From contig JBOGJG010000112.1 of NCBI GenBank assembly GCA_050747825.1, forward strand, positions 1 through 31,085: DNA of 31,085 nucleotides. Reading direction: 5' to 3'. Shown here in pieces: positions 8,361 to 16,559 of this stretch (the first letter of the stretch is position 1; each line of letters starts with the position of its first letter). The translations under genes were made by a program, and so were the position numbers. The notes below the pieces were generated by a model. That model saw nothing but the letters and a program-made list of their open reading frames with translations. It was not told where the DNA came from and ran no database searches. This DNA is from JBOGJG01 sp050747825 (GTDB lineage: Bacteria > Acidobacteriota > UBA6911 > RPQK01 > JBOGJG01).

Positions 8361-10709
8361 TCAAGATCTGACCCCGTGAATCACGCGCCAGATTTTTTCG
8401 GGGGTGAGAGGCGTGTCGATGTGGCGGACACCCAGGGGAGACAAGGCGTCCACCACGGCGTTGACTACCGCCGGAGTGGAGCCGACGGTGGCTGCCTCTC
8501 CCACGCCTTTGACGCCCAGGGGATTGAGGGGTGTAGGGGTCTCCGTGCGGTTGGTGTCGAAGCCGGGCAGCAGGTGGAACCTGGGCAGGGCGTAATCCAT
8601 CAGTGAGCCGCTGACCAAATTTCCATTCTCATCATAGACTGTGTTCTCGAACAGGGCCTGGCCGATGCCCTGAGCGATGCCCCCGTGAACCTGCCCTTCC
8701 ACGAGCAGAGGGTTGATGACCCGTCCGCAGTCATCGACGGTCAGGTAACGCAGGATCTCGATCTCGCCCGTCTCGGGATCGATCTCCACGACACAGACGT
8801 GAACCCCGAAAGGATAGGTCTCGCCTTCAGGCGCGAAGTCTTTATCGGCAGCCAGTTTGCCCTGCAGATCCTGGGGCAGCTCCGGCTTCCCCTCAGAAGC
8901 CGCTGCGGCAACCTCCTTCCAGCTCAGTGACCGGTCTGGATAGCCCGCCACTTGAAAGTTCCCTTCGATCAGCCTGATATCCACTTGGGCCGCCTCCAGC
9001 AGGTGCGCGGCGATTTTCCTGGCTTTCTCGACCACCGCCTCAGCGCTCAGAAACACGGCGGCCCCACCGACCGGGGCGCTGCGGCTTCCGAAGGTTCCAA
9101 TGCCCCGGGGCACAATGGCAGTGTCGCCGTGCAGAACGGTCACGCTCTCCATGGGGACTTGCATGACCTCAGCCGCAATCTGAGCCCAGCTTGTTTCATG
9201 CCCCTGCCCGTGGGGGGACGTTCCGGTCAGGATGGTCACGCGTCCGTCAGGATCGACCTGGACCGTACCCGCCTCCCACGGACCAAATCCACAGATTTCC
9301 ACGTACGCGGAAAATCCTACCCCCAGCAGTTTGCCGCCATCCTGGCGCTGTCTGGCCTGCATCGGGCGCAAGTTCTGGTAATCCGCCAGATCTAAAGCGT
9401 GATCCAGGGCCTGGGCATAGCGGCCGCTGTCGTAAGTCAAGCCCGTAGCTGTCCGATAGGGAAAGCTCTCGGGAGGCACAAAATTGCGGCGCCGAAGTTC
9501 GGCCGGGTCAATGTCCAACTCACGGGCCAGCATATCCATGGCGCGCTCGATGAGATAAGCGGCCTCGGGCCGTCCGGCGCCGCGATAGGCCTCAGAGGGA
9601 ACTTTGCTGGTGAAAACGCCAGTCACTTCGGCTCGGACATTAGGAATGTCGTAGCAGCCCGTCATCATGATGCCTGTCAGAGTGGGAACAATGGGCAGTG
9701 CACGGGTGTAGTAGGCGCCACAATCGAACATCACTTTCAAGTCGGCGGCCAGCACCCGGCCCTCCCGGTCCGCCGCCAGACGCAGGATATCGACCTGGCC
9801 TCGACCGTGACTGGTGGCGAAGTAGTCTTCCATCCGGGAAGCCGCCCAGCAGATGGGCCGCCCCATCTTTTTGGCCAAAAACGGCGCCAGAACTTCTTCC
9901 GGATATACATTCCCCTTGGCCCCGAAGCCACCTCCCACCTCGGGAGCGATCACTCGCAGACGCTCTTGAGCAACTCCCAGTATTCCGGCCAGCTCGGCGC
10001 GCAGAAGATGGGGAATCTGAGTGGATGACCAGATCGTGAACTGGTCGTTTTCGGGCTCGTACTTGGCGGAAACCGCCCGCGGCTCGATAGCGTTGGGAAT
10101 CAGGCGCTGGACGTTTGCGGACAGCTCGACCACAGCATCTGCTTGGGCAAAACCCTTTTCGACGTCTCCTCCCGCAAGCTTCCAGATAAACGCTCGGTTG
10201 CCTTTGAATTCCTCGTGCAGAATGGCGCCCCTACCGGCTAATGCATCCTCGAGATCGATCACAGCCGGCAAAGGGTCATAGTCTATCGCCACCGCTTCGA
10301 CAGCATCGGACAACTGATAAGGATCGTCTCCGATAACTACTGCCACCGGCTCCCCCATGTAGCGGACCTTCCCATTTGCCAGGGGAAAAAGATTTGGATT
10401 ATGAACTTCCAGATAGTCCCCGGTGACGGCCTCCACGCCTACCGGGAGTGGAGCGGCGAAATGAGAATTAACATCCCGGCCCGTAAAGATGCCAAGAATG
10501 CCCGGCAGCGACCGCGCGGACTCGCTGTCTATGCTGAGGATGCGAGCATGGGCATGGGGACTGCGGACAACCGCCATGTATGCGGCGCCTTTCAGCCGGA
10601 TATCGGCCACATACTTGCCTTTGCCGGTGATCAGGTTGGGGTCTTCGCGACGCGTCACCCGGGCGCCGATGAACTTTGGAATCGTTTTGCGTATGGCTTC
10701 TTTGGACAC
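8361..10709 (-). CDS. Xanthine dehydrogenase/CO dehydrogenase-family molybdopterin-binding large subunit
   Basis: A 782-residue protein from a GTG at 10709 with only a weak ribosome site. Residues 12-130 are the 'a/b hammerhead' domain (GARVTRREDPNLITGKGKYVADI); the molybdopterin-binding domains fill the rest. Visible signatures are GGGFGAKGN (259-267), AYRGAGRPE (374-382) in the active-site loop, and KGVGEA near 734-739 with the catalytic Glu at about 738. The loop has AYRGAGR instead of the Cys-containing AYRCSFR of true (form I) CO dehydrogenase, so this is a form II, aldehyde-oxidase-like enzyme. No FAD-binding or [2Fe-2S] subunit lies next to it, which is unusual because these enzymes normally need both. 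It has no signal peptide. The gene is convergent with the receptor gene, with a 130-bp gap in which nothing is recognisable. Confidence 0.93.
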   Translation of the reverse strand: MSKEAIRKTIPKFIGARVTRREDPNLITGKGKYVADIRLKGAAYMAVVRSPHAHARILSIDSESARSLPGILGIFTGRDVNSHFAAPLPVGVEAVTGDYLEVHNPNLFPLANGKVRYMGEPVAVVIGDDPYQLSDAVEAVAIDYDPLPAVIDLEDALAGRGAILHEEFKGNRAFIWKLAGGDVEKGFAQADAVVELSANVQRLIPNAIEPRAVSAKYEPENDQFTIWSSTQIPHLLRAELAGILGVAQERLRVIAPEVGGGFGAKGNVYPEEVLAPFLAKKMGRPICWAASRMEDYFATSHGRGQVDILRLAADREGRVLAADLKVMFDCGAYYTRALPIVPTLTGIMMTGCYDIPNVRAEVTGVFTSKVPSEAYRGAGRPEAAYLIERAMDMLARELDIDPAELRRRNFVPPESFPYRTATGLTYDSGRYAQALDHALDLADYQNLRPMQARQRQDGGKLLGVGFSAYVEICGFGPWEAGTVQVDPDGRVTILTGTSPHGQGHETSWAQIAAEVMQVPMESVTVLHGDTAIVPRGIGTFGSRSAPVGGAAVFLSAEAVVEKARKIAAHLLEAAQVDIRLIEGNFQVAGYPDRSLSWKEVAAAASEGKPELPQDLQGKLAADKDFAPEGETYPFGVHVCVVEIDPETGEIEILRYLTVDDCGRVINPLLVEGQVHGGIAQGIGQALFENTVYDENGNLVSGSLMDYALPRFHLLPGFDTNRTETPTPLNPLGVKGVGEAATVGSTPAVVNAVVDALSPLGVRHIDTPLTPEKIWRVIHGVRS

Positions 10710-10733
10710 AGTTCGAGTATTTTAGTTCAGGCC

Positions 10734-10750
10734 AACGAATATTAACGAAT
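10734..10750. promoter_or_regulatory. Tandem AACGAAT direct repeat in a divergent promoter region
   Basis: AACGAAT occurs at 10734-10740 and again at 10744-10750, a 10-bp period (one helical turn), inside the 61-bp gap between the divergent starts at 10709 (-) and 10771 (+). Such spacing suits a regulator binding one DNA face. No regulator gene is adjacent, so this is only a candidate site. Confidence 0.25.
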
Positions 10751-10770
10751 TTCAGTCAAAGGGAGCCGAT

Positions 10771-11520
10771 ATGCAAAGTACGAACTTGGTCATCATTTGC
10801 CTGGGTCTGATAGCAGTGACAGGGACCCCAGTCCTGTTTTCCGGGCCTTCCCAAACCACCGCACAGCTCACACACGCTGAAGTTCTGGATATCCTGGAAA
10901 AGGAATCCACCGGCAACATTGCGGATGCCGTCGAGGAGGTGACCGGAGCGCGGGCCTTCATGTATCACGATATGAAGCCGGTGTTCGAGACCAAGATCGT
11001 CGGCCCGGCAGTCACAGCTTACCTGCGTCCAATCCTGAAGACAGACAACCGGGAATATCCCAACTATGCTTTACAGATCCTGGACGAGGCTCCGGAAGGC
11101 AGTATTCTCGTGTATGTTCTGGAAAACGGCCTCGAGATCGCAGGGATCGGCGACCTCATGGCGACCACGGCTAAGGTCCGCAATCTGGGCGGGGCCGTCA
11201 TCGACGGCGGCGCCCGCGACGTAAGGGACATCCGGGAAATCGGCTTCCCGGTCTTTTCCCGCACTATCACCCCTGCCACTTCAGTCGGCCGCTACGTCAG
11301 CGTAGCCAAGCAAATTCCCGTCAAGTGCGGAGGAATCATGGTCCATCCTGGAGACCTGATTGTGGGAGACCTCGACGGTGTCGTTGTGATCCCCAGGGAT
11401 CAGGCAGTCCAGGTCGTGGAGGTTGTGAAAACATATCGCGAGAAGGAAGAAAGAATGAAGCCGATCATCAGAGAAACCAAGTCGATGCTGAAGGCGCTGG
11501 AGATTTATGGGAGGTACTGA
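10771..11520 (+). CDS. Exported RraA-family protein (HMG/CHA aldolase-like fold)
   Basis: A 249-residue protein; the ATG at 10771 follows AAGGGAG at a spacing of 5. Residues 1-32 form a signal peptide, so the protein should act outside the cytoplasm, unlike ordinary RraA proteins. The RraA-like domain spans about 35-225. The conserved metal/substrate loop is present as GDLMATTAKVRNLGGAVIDGGARDVRDI, and the later motif GDLDGVVVIP is typical. Known members are 4-hydroxy-4-methyl-2-oxoglutarate/oxaloacetate lyases or RNase E regulators; the Arg and Asp of GARD(V) that bind substrate and metal in the aldolase group are kept, favouring an aldolase-like activity over RNase E binding. It lies 97 bp upstream of the triple-RidA gene on the same strand. 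Confidence 0.9.
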   Translation: MQSTNLVIICLGLIAVTGTPVLFSGPSQTTAQLTHAEVLDILEKESTGNIADAVEEVTGARAFMYHDMKPVFETKIVGPAVTAYLRPILKTDNREYPNYALQILDEAPEGSILVYVLENGLEIAGIGDLMATTAKVRNLGGAVIDGGARDVRDIREIGFPVFSRTITPATSVGRYVSVAKQIPVKCGGIMVHPGDLIVGDLDGVVVIPRDQAVQVVEVVKTYREKEERMKPIIRETKSMLKALEIYGRY

Positions 11521-11524
11521 TTAA

Positions 11525-11559
11525 GGCTGTAGGCTGTAGACTGTAGGCTGTAGGCTGAG
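11525..11559. repeat. Five tandem GGCTGTA-type 7-bp units
   Basis: Units read GGCTGTA, GGCTGTA, GACTGTA, GGCTGTA, GGCTGAG. They begin 4 bp after the RraA-like stop codon and precede the RidA lipoprotein gene. This is a simple-sequence repeat with one substitution in unit three; it could vary in copy number by slippage. Confidence 0.85.
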
Positions 11560-11617
11560 ACGACAAGGAGGCTGCAGCGTGCAACTTGCAGCCGAGGGCG
11601 TGAATCCGGAGGACATT

Positions 11618-12808
11618 ATGGTATTTCGACCTTATCTTGCTTTGGTGCTGGTGCTGGCGGCCTGCGCCGGTTCTACTGTTGAGTTGCCATCGGAGGAGGC
11701 GGCGGCCACAGGGACGTTTGCGTCCGTGCCGGGGACCTGGTCCGGGGATACGTTCTATGCATCTGCCCAGTATGGAGTGGACCTTCAGGTGGGCGAAATG
11801 CCTGCCGACTTCGAGTCCGAGATCAGGCAAGCTATGGAGAATCTCGGGTCCATTCTGCGGGATGCGGGCCTGTCCTACTCCGACGTGGTGAAGTCGAACG
11901 TGTACATTACGGACGGCAAATGGTTCCAGGCCATGAATGGGGTTTACAAGAGCTATTTTCCAGAGAATCCTCCCTGCCGCACGACGGTTTTCGTCCCGAG
12001 TCTGCCGCATGGCGCGCAGTTCTCCGTCGCTGTGATTGCCACACGAAATCAGGATCGGCAATACATCTACCCGGAGGGGGTAGAGCCCTCTCCTGAGGCT
12101 GTGTTCAGTCCGGGAATCCTGGTGGGCGACACGCTCTACCTCTCCGGACAGGGGAGCCGCCACTATCTGACCAAAGAGCTTCCGGAAGGCGGCATCGACG
12201 CTCACGTGAAGCAATCGCTCGAAAACCTTGAGGCGGTCCTGAAGCAGGCCGGCATGGATCTTTCCAGTGTCGTCAAATCCCATGTCTACCTGACCGATAT
12301 GGGACAGTATGATTCTATGAACCAAGCCTATACGGGGTTCTTCAGCTCCGACCCGCCGGCCCGTACCACAGTCGCGGTCTCCGGGCTACCTGGCGATCCT
12401 CCCATCGAAATAACGCTTCTGGCGGTGAAAGACTCCGGCGTTGAGAGGAAAGTCGTGCGTCCCGAGGGAGTCGAAGTTCGACCCATGTACAGCACCGCCG
12501 TTCAGCTTGGGGATCTCCTCTTTCTATCCGGCAAGGGCGGTTCGGGCGGGGGCAGCGCCGAAGCCCAGACGCGAGATGTTATGGAATTCCTGCGGAATGT
12601 CCTAGAGACCGGAGGTCTGGAGTTCTCCAATGTCATCGAGGGCAAGATTTACCTGGCAGACATGTCCGCTCAGGATGCAGTGGCTGCCGCGTACAGCGAC
12701 TACTTCGGCGCCCAGCCAGCCCGCACGCTGGTTGGCGTCGAAGAATTACCCGGTGAAAACGCACTGGTCGAGATCACTCTACTGGCTTCCGGCCTCCCGA
12801 TCGAGTAG
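11618..12808 (+). CDS. Lipoprotein with three tandem RidA (YjgF/YER057c/UK114) domains
   Basis: A 396-residue protein. A GTG at 11579 is in frame, but the ATG at 11618 has GGAGG at 11608-11612 (spacer 5) and gives a clean lipoprotein signal MVFRPYLALVLVLAACAGS with lipobox LAAC. Three RidA-like repeats follow at roughly 35-150, 160-275 and 285-395; each has the pattern 'sDVVKSnVYltD...Y..yF....PaRTtV..lP'. The Arg needed by RidA imine deaminases is retained in all three (PPCRTTV, PPARTTV, QPARTLV). The Glu after it is seen in repeats two and three (IEITLLA, VEITLLA) but not in the first (FSVAVIA). RidA normally removes reactive enamines/imines in the cytosol as a homotrimer of single domains; here one chain could form a pseudo-trimer in the periplasm. 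Its 3' end overlaps the convergent ada-like remnant by 30 bp. Confidence 0.92.
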   Translation: MVFRPYLALVLVLAACAGSTVELPSEEAAATGTFASVPGTWSGDTFYASAQYGVDLQVGEMPADFESEIRQAMENLGSILRDAGLSYSDVVKSNVYITDGKWFQAMNGVYKSYFPENPPCRTTVFVPSLPHGAQFSVAVIATRNQDRQYIYPEGVEPSPEAVFSPGILVGDTLYLSGQGSRHYLTKELPEGGIDAHVKQSLENLEAVLKQAGMDLSSVVKSHVYLTDMGQYDSMNQAYTGFFSSDPPARTTVAVSGLPGDPPIEITLLAVKDSGVERKVVRPEGVEVRPMYSTAVQLGDLLFLSGKGGSGGGSAEAQTRDVMEFLRNVLETGGLEFSNVIEGKIYLADMSAQDAVAAAYSDYFGAQPARTLVGVEELPGENALVEITLLASGLPIE

Positions 12809-13633
12809 CCTGCGCTTGCGCTCAATGCCCCACCGGTAGCCGGAAAGCGCGTGATCTTTTCGCACGACCCGATGGCATGGAATCGCGACAGCAATAGCGT
12901 TTGCCGCACAGGCCTGGGCTACGGCCCGGACCGCCTTTGGGGCGCCGATACGGGCGGCGATTTCCGCGTAACTTGCTATAGAGCCTGGCGGAATCTCACG
13001 CAGCGCCTGCCAGACGCGTTGCTGAAAGGCAGTACCTCGCACATCGAGCGGCAGATCGAGTCCGCGCGCCGGCGTCTCGACGAAGCCGACTACCTTGGCC
13101 ATCAAAGCTTCGAAGTCTTGATCACCACCAATCAGTTGCGCTCTGGGAAAGCGATCCTGAAGATCGCGAACAAGATCGTCAGGATCATCGCCCAGCAGAA
13201 TGCTGCAGACTCCTTTTTCGGTGGCGGCCACCAGGATCGCGCCCAGTGAACATTCAGCGACGCCGAAGCGGATCGAGGTACCTTTGCCGCCATCCCGGAA
13301 AGTCTTCGGCATCATGCCCAGCACCTGCAAAGAGCTTGCGTAGAAACGTCCATTCGAGTTGAATCCAGCGCTGTAGATCGCCTCGGTCACAGTATTACTG
13401 CGCGAAAGCTCTTCCCTTACCCGCTGCGCCCGGCGACCCGCTGCATAAGCTTTGGGTGTGACACCGGTCAGAGCTTTGAAGACTCGATGAAAATGAAAGC
13501 AACTCAGGCCGACGTGCCGGGCCAACGCATCCAGATCAGGAGGACTTTTGAGGCCGCCTGGCCGTCCAGCGCGCTTCGCCGTACTCGCCCAGATCCACTG
13601 TGCCGTGAATGGAGTCTCCCCGCACCGTCCCAT
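12779..13633 (-). pseudogene. ada: 5'-truncated Ada-type AraC regulator/O6-methylguanine-DNA methyltransferase
   Basis: The frame encodes 284 residues, but homology to Ada starts only at about SPPDLDALARHVGLS (near 13545); the first 30 or so residues are the out-of-frame reading of the neighbouring SelA-like gene end. The N-terminal zinc/phosphotriester-acceptor domain of Ada is missing. What remains is the AraC-type HTH (FHFHRVFKALTGVTPKAYAAGRRAQRV, then ITEAIYSAGF-like second helix) and an apparently complete methyltransferase domain with acceptor motif IPCHRVV and C-terminal GYRWGIERKRRLL. In intact Ada the protein repairs O6-methylguanine and activates its own regulon. This copy probably lost its start and promoter; a residual repair domain could still be made if translation starts within the remnant. 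Confidence 0.75.
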
Positions 13634-14220
13634 TGAATCGGAAGCCCAGATGGGTTCCTTCGTAGGCCTGATCGCTCCGGAAAGAGATTTCCTGTCCGTG
13701 AATGAAACCGGCTAGATCGCCGCTTAGAATATCTCCTTCATGCCTTCCACTGAGCACTTCGCCCACCTGCTCAAAAAAGAGGACATGCTCCGCGCTACCC
13801 AGGCTGAAGTCGAGGCGCGCATCCCAGCGACCCGAGAAATTAGCCGGCGGACCATCAGGTCTGGCCGGGCGGTCGATGCCGGGAGGGCTGGAGAGCAGTT
13901 CATGCAGTCGATTGCCCACGGTTTGGGCATCACCGGGTTGCATCATCCAGGCCACAATGCTGACGGAACTCTCCTCCATTTTCTCCCGGTAATGGCCCCT
14001 TGAGCCGGCCAGAGCCACCCGAGGTTCTGTCGTAAAAAGCAATTCGTTGACTTCATTACCGCTGATGCCCAGCCGGTTCCCATCCCAGCTCACCTGTAAA
14101 CGCAGGGACTGGTTGGAGCGGCCCCTGTGCGGCAAGATCTCTATGGTAACACCGGGAATCCGGGCCAAGCGCCGTTCAATCTCTTCCAAGCACGATTTTT
14201 CCTGTTCCCATTCCGCCTGA
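13536..14220 (-). pseudogene. 3' fragment of a SelA-like PLP-dependent enzyme with C-terminal lipocalin-like domain
   Basis: The - strand frame runs to 14624, but only the part below about 14220 looks like protein: from DQAEWEQEKSCLEEIERRLA through RVALAGSRG and SVSIVAWMMQPGDAQTVGNRL, which match the C-terminal half of SelA-like aminotransferase-fold enzymes (annotated as D-glucosaminate-6-phosphate ammonia-lyase or selenocysteine-synthase-like). A small beta-rich extension follows (NFSGRWDARLDF...GTVDLGEYGEARWTARR), a domain appended to this family in Acidobacteriota. The PLP-lysine domain is absent. The 5' part of the frame is simply the antisense of the UnbV fragment on the + strand. The original enzyme cannot have worked from this piece. 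Confidence 0.65.
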
Positions 14221-14714
14221 TCGACTTTGACAATGATGGCTGTCTCGACCTCTTCGTGGCAAATGGCCATGTCTATCCGCAGGTCGATGAACGAGACGTC
14301 GCGACTCGATATCGCCAGCCAGCCCAGTGCTTCTGGAATCGGGAAGGAAAGAGCTTCCAGGAGGTGCACCCAGAAGCCTTGAAGCCGCAGCGCCTGGCGC
14401 GAGGCACAGCCTTCGACGACTATGACAACGACGGAGATATGGATGTCCTCATGAATTGCATGGAGAGCCCGCCGGTCCTGCTTCAAAATGTGAGTCGCAA
14501 CAAGCATTTTTGGGTGAAGTTCCTGCTCCGGGGCTCGCAGAAGAATCGAAATGCCGTGGGGGCCCGCGTCGAGGTGAAAACCGCCGGCCAGACCCTCATT
14601 CGCGAGGTGAAAAGTGACCACCATAAAACACAGATGCCCTCTGGACTGACCGCCGAGAACTCCGTTCCTCGTCTGGAAAGACGGCAGGATGTGGAGGTCA
14701 GACTGCTACACTGA
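14214..14714 (+). pseudogene. 3' fragment of an FG-GAP/VCBS repeat protein with ASPIC/UnbV domain
   Basis: Starting near IDFDNDGCLDLFVANGHVYPQ, the + frame encodes one calcium-binding-like FG-GAP repeat, a second DYDNDGDMDVLM repeat and the start of an ASPIC/UnbV domain (NAVGARVEVKTAGQTLIREVKS). After this the sequence loses the expected family pattern, and the short tail to the stop at 14714 reads like frameshifted UnbV. Both ends are therefore broken: the 5' end is joined head-to-head to the SelA-like fragment near 14214-14226. The intact family is secreted, several hundred residues long, and common in Acidobacteriota. Confidence 0.65.
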
Positions 14715-14721
14715 CACACAA

Positions 14722-14764
14722 TTGACTTTCCCAGAGGGGTTGACAATACTGATAGCGTCAGTAT
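14722..14764 (+). promoter_or_regulatory. Promoter overlapped by a perfect inverted repeat (candidate operator)
   Basis: TTGACT (14722-14727) and AATACT (14745-14750) are spaced by 17 bp, a good sigma-70 layout. The inverted repeat ATACTGA-TAGCG-TCAGTAT (14746-14764, 7-bp arms, no mismatch) overlaps the -10 box and the expected start point. A bound dimeric repressor (TetR- or MarR-like geometry) would block transcription of the two genes starting at 14793 and 15190. A second TTGACA at 14740-14745 overlaps the same region. Confidence 0.5.
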
Positions 14765-14792
14765 CGAGAATATCTTTTCAGGTCGACTAAGT

Positions 14793-15230
14793 GTGGAACA
14801 GAACCCAGATCGCTCCCTATATCCGAGGCTTCGAGAAGCACTCTTCACTTTCAAGAAAGAGTACGACGAACAGCACCAGACACGAATTAACCGCCAGCTT
14901 CACTTGATCGGTCGAATCATCAGGCTTGTGGGATTGGTTCTCCTGTTCTTTCACCTGGGCTACGGGCTCCTGTTGTTTTTCGGAGGGTGGTTCCTCCAAT
15001 TGCTCGGTCACGCTAAGAGGCAGGATTTCCCGGTGACCGGAACTAAAATATTGACCGACGAAGCTCGGTCCAATTTGACTGGCTTGCTAACTCGCCTCAT
15101 TCGAGTCCTTTACCTGACCCTCCCGTCTGTGGAAAGACATTTCGTCAACACGGGGTACATTTCACACCCCTGCTTTCGGGACAAGGCGAATGAGTCAAAA
15201 CCCAGTCAACGGGCGGTGCTTGGAAGGTGA
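14793..15230 (+). CDS. Small membrane protein with weak Mpo1-like (DUF962) features
   Basis: A 145-residue protein from a GTG without a strong ribosome site. A soluble N-terminus (YDEQHQTRINRQLHLIG, about 24-40) is followed by two hydrophobic segments (about 42-58 and 60-70) and FGGWFLQLLGHAKRQDFP. The order 'Y..H....N...H.iG ... GW.lQ..GH....P' resembles Mpo1-like membrane proteins, iron-dependent enzymes acting on 2-hydroxy fatty acids; the His residues match that pattern by eye only. The C-terminal part (from about 80) is not recognised. The gene overlaps the downstream GMC oxidoreductase by 41 bp, which points to co-translation and a shared lipid- or sterol-like substrate. The function remains tentative. 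Confidence 0.6.
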   Translation: MEQNPDRSLYPRLREALFTFKKEYDEQHQTRINRQLHLIGRIIRLVGLVLLFFHLGYGLLLFFGGWFLQLLGHAKRQDFPVTGTKILTDEARSNLTGLLTRLIRVLYLTLPSVERHFVNTGYISHPCFRDKANESKPSQRAVLGR

Positions 15231-16527
15231 CGTGTACGATTTCGCGATTGTCGGCTCTGGCTACGGTGGTTGCATATCTGCCCTTCGCTTAACGGAAGCC
15301 GGATTTTCCGTCATTCTCGTGGAGCAAGGGTGTCATTGGGAGCCCAAACACTTCAAGCAGAGCTATTCGCCTCACTACCTCAACAAGCTCTACTACGACT
15401 CCACCTATACGAACGACTTCAGCGCCTTCTTTAGGACGGCCAAAGTTCTGGGAGGTGGATCGATCCTGAATGCCGGGGCCTCGCTCGAGGCTCCAGCAGA
15501 GGCGTTTCAAACGAGATTGGGCGACCGCCTGCTGTGGCCCCCATCAGTAACAAAGGCCACCCTGACACCTTTCTATGAAACCGTCAGGAAGAAACTCGGC
15601 ATCAAAGTGATTCCTGAAGCTGACGTGTCAAAATCAGGAAGAAAGTTTGCCGAGATCTGTCATCGGGCCGGGCTCAATTCGCAGAAAGTCGCCTTCAACT
15701 TTCAAGACTGCCTTCAATATGGCTTCTGCCAAGCTGGCTGCAAGTTTGGCCGTAAAGTTACCGCCTGGGACGCCTACGGTCAACCGGCTCAGGCGAACGG
15801 AGCAAAAATACTGATCGGCGCAAAGGTCGTCGAAATCGGAAAGAATAAGGACAGATTTCGAATCGCGGTCCGGAGCAAGTGGCGCACTCAGACGATACAG
15901 TCCCAACGTGTCATCCTTGCAGCTGGAACGATCGGAAACGTTCGTATACTGGAAAACTCTCGCCGATTCCTGCCGACATTGAGCAATCGAGTGGGAGAAC
16001 AGTTTACAGCCAGCGGTTCGCTTACCTTCTTTTTCGAACTCTCTGAAGCGGATCCCGATTACTTTTGTTTCATGGGCCAAACCAATCCGGGAATCTATTG
16101 TTTTAACTACTGGTCCCGTCATCGCATGGTCTTGCATGCCGTCGCGGTCCCACATGCGCTGATGGGTGCGCTCGTAACAAACGGGCAGGAAGGGAGCATG
16201 TGGGACACCTCGGGTCGGACATTCGCCGGACAGCTCGAGACACTGTTTCCTCACAAGATCGTCGGTGGAGCACTTCACGGCATTCCTCAAGCTGTCGGCA
16301 GGCTTGTGAAAGTTAACCGAAACTGGACCCATCCGCAGACTATCTTTGATCGATCCAGCACGCTTATTTTGGCAACCTGCTCGATGGCTGACAACATCGA
16401 CCACGGGGTAGTAAATCCCGACGGCGAGGTGTTTGGATGTCCCGGACTTTACATCAACGATGGGAGTGTTATCCCTTCCTCGCTGGGGGTGAATCCCTAC
16501 CTGACAATTGCCGCTAATGCCGAATGA
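15190..16527 (+). CDS. GMC-type FAD oxidoreductase (cholesterol-oxidase-like), C-terminus cut by a TGA
   Basis: A 445-residue flavoprotein. The N-terminal FAD-binding motif is DFAIVGSGYGGCISALRL (about residues 17-34), and a Cys-rich stretch CLQYGFCQAGC lies near 175-185. VILAAGTIGNVRILENS is the second FAD contact. C-terminal GCPGLYINDGSVIPSSLGVNPYLTIAANAE carries the conserved Asn-Pro of GMC enzymes. The frame stops at TGA 16525-16527 right after AANAE; the next codons read I-C-R-A-I-I-A-S-S-A-G and end at TAG 16561-16563. Family members have Arg at this point (AER), so one C-to-T change (CGA to TGA) explains the stop; about 12 residues are lost. GMC enzymes of this branch oxidise alcohols or sterols. 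It is the second gene of a two-gene unit behind the operator-like site. Confidence 0.85.
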   Translation: MSQNPVNGRCLEGDVYDFAIVGSGYGGCISALRLTEAGFSVILVEQGCHWEPKHFKQSYSPHYLNKLYYDSTYTNDFSAFFRTAKVLGGGSILNAGASLEAPAEAFQTRLGDRLLWPPSVTKATLTPFYETVRKKLGIKVIPEADVSKSGRKFAEICHRAGLNSQKVAFNFQDCLQYGFCQAGCKFGRKVTAWDAYGQPAQANGAKILIGAKVVEIGKNKDRFRIAVRSKWRTQTIQSQRVILAAGTIGNVRILENSRRFLPTLSNRVGEQFTASGSLTFFFELSEADPDYFCFMGQTNPGIYCFNYWSRHRMVLHAVAVPHALMGALVTNGQEGSMWDTSGRTFAGQLETLFPHKIVGGALHGIPQAVGRLVKVNRNWTHPQTIFDRSSTLILATCSMADNIDHGVVNPDGEVFGCPGLYINDGSVIPSSLGVNPYLTIAANAE

Positions 16528-16559
16528 ATTTGCAGAGCTATCATCGCGTCATCTGCCGG

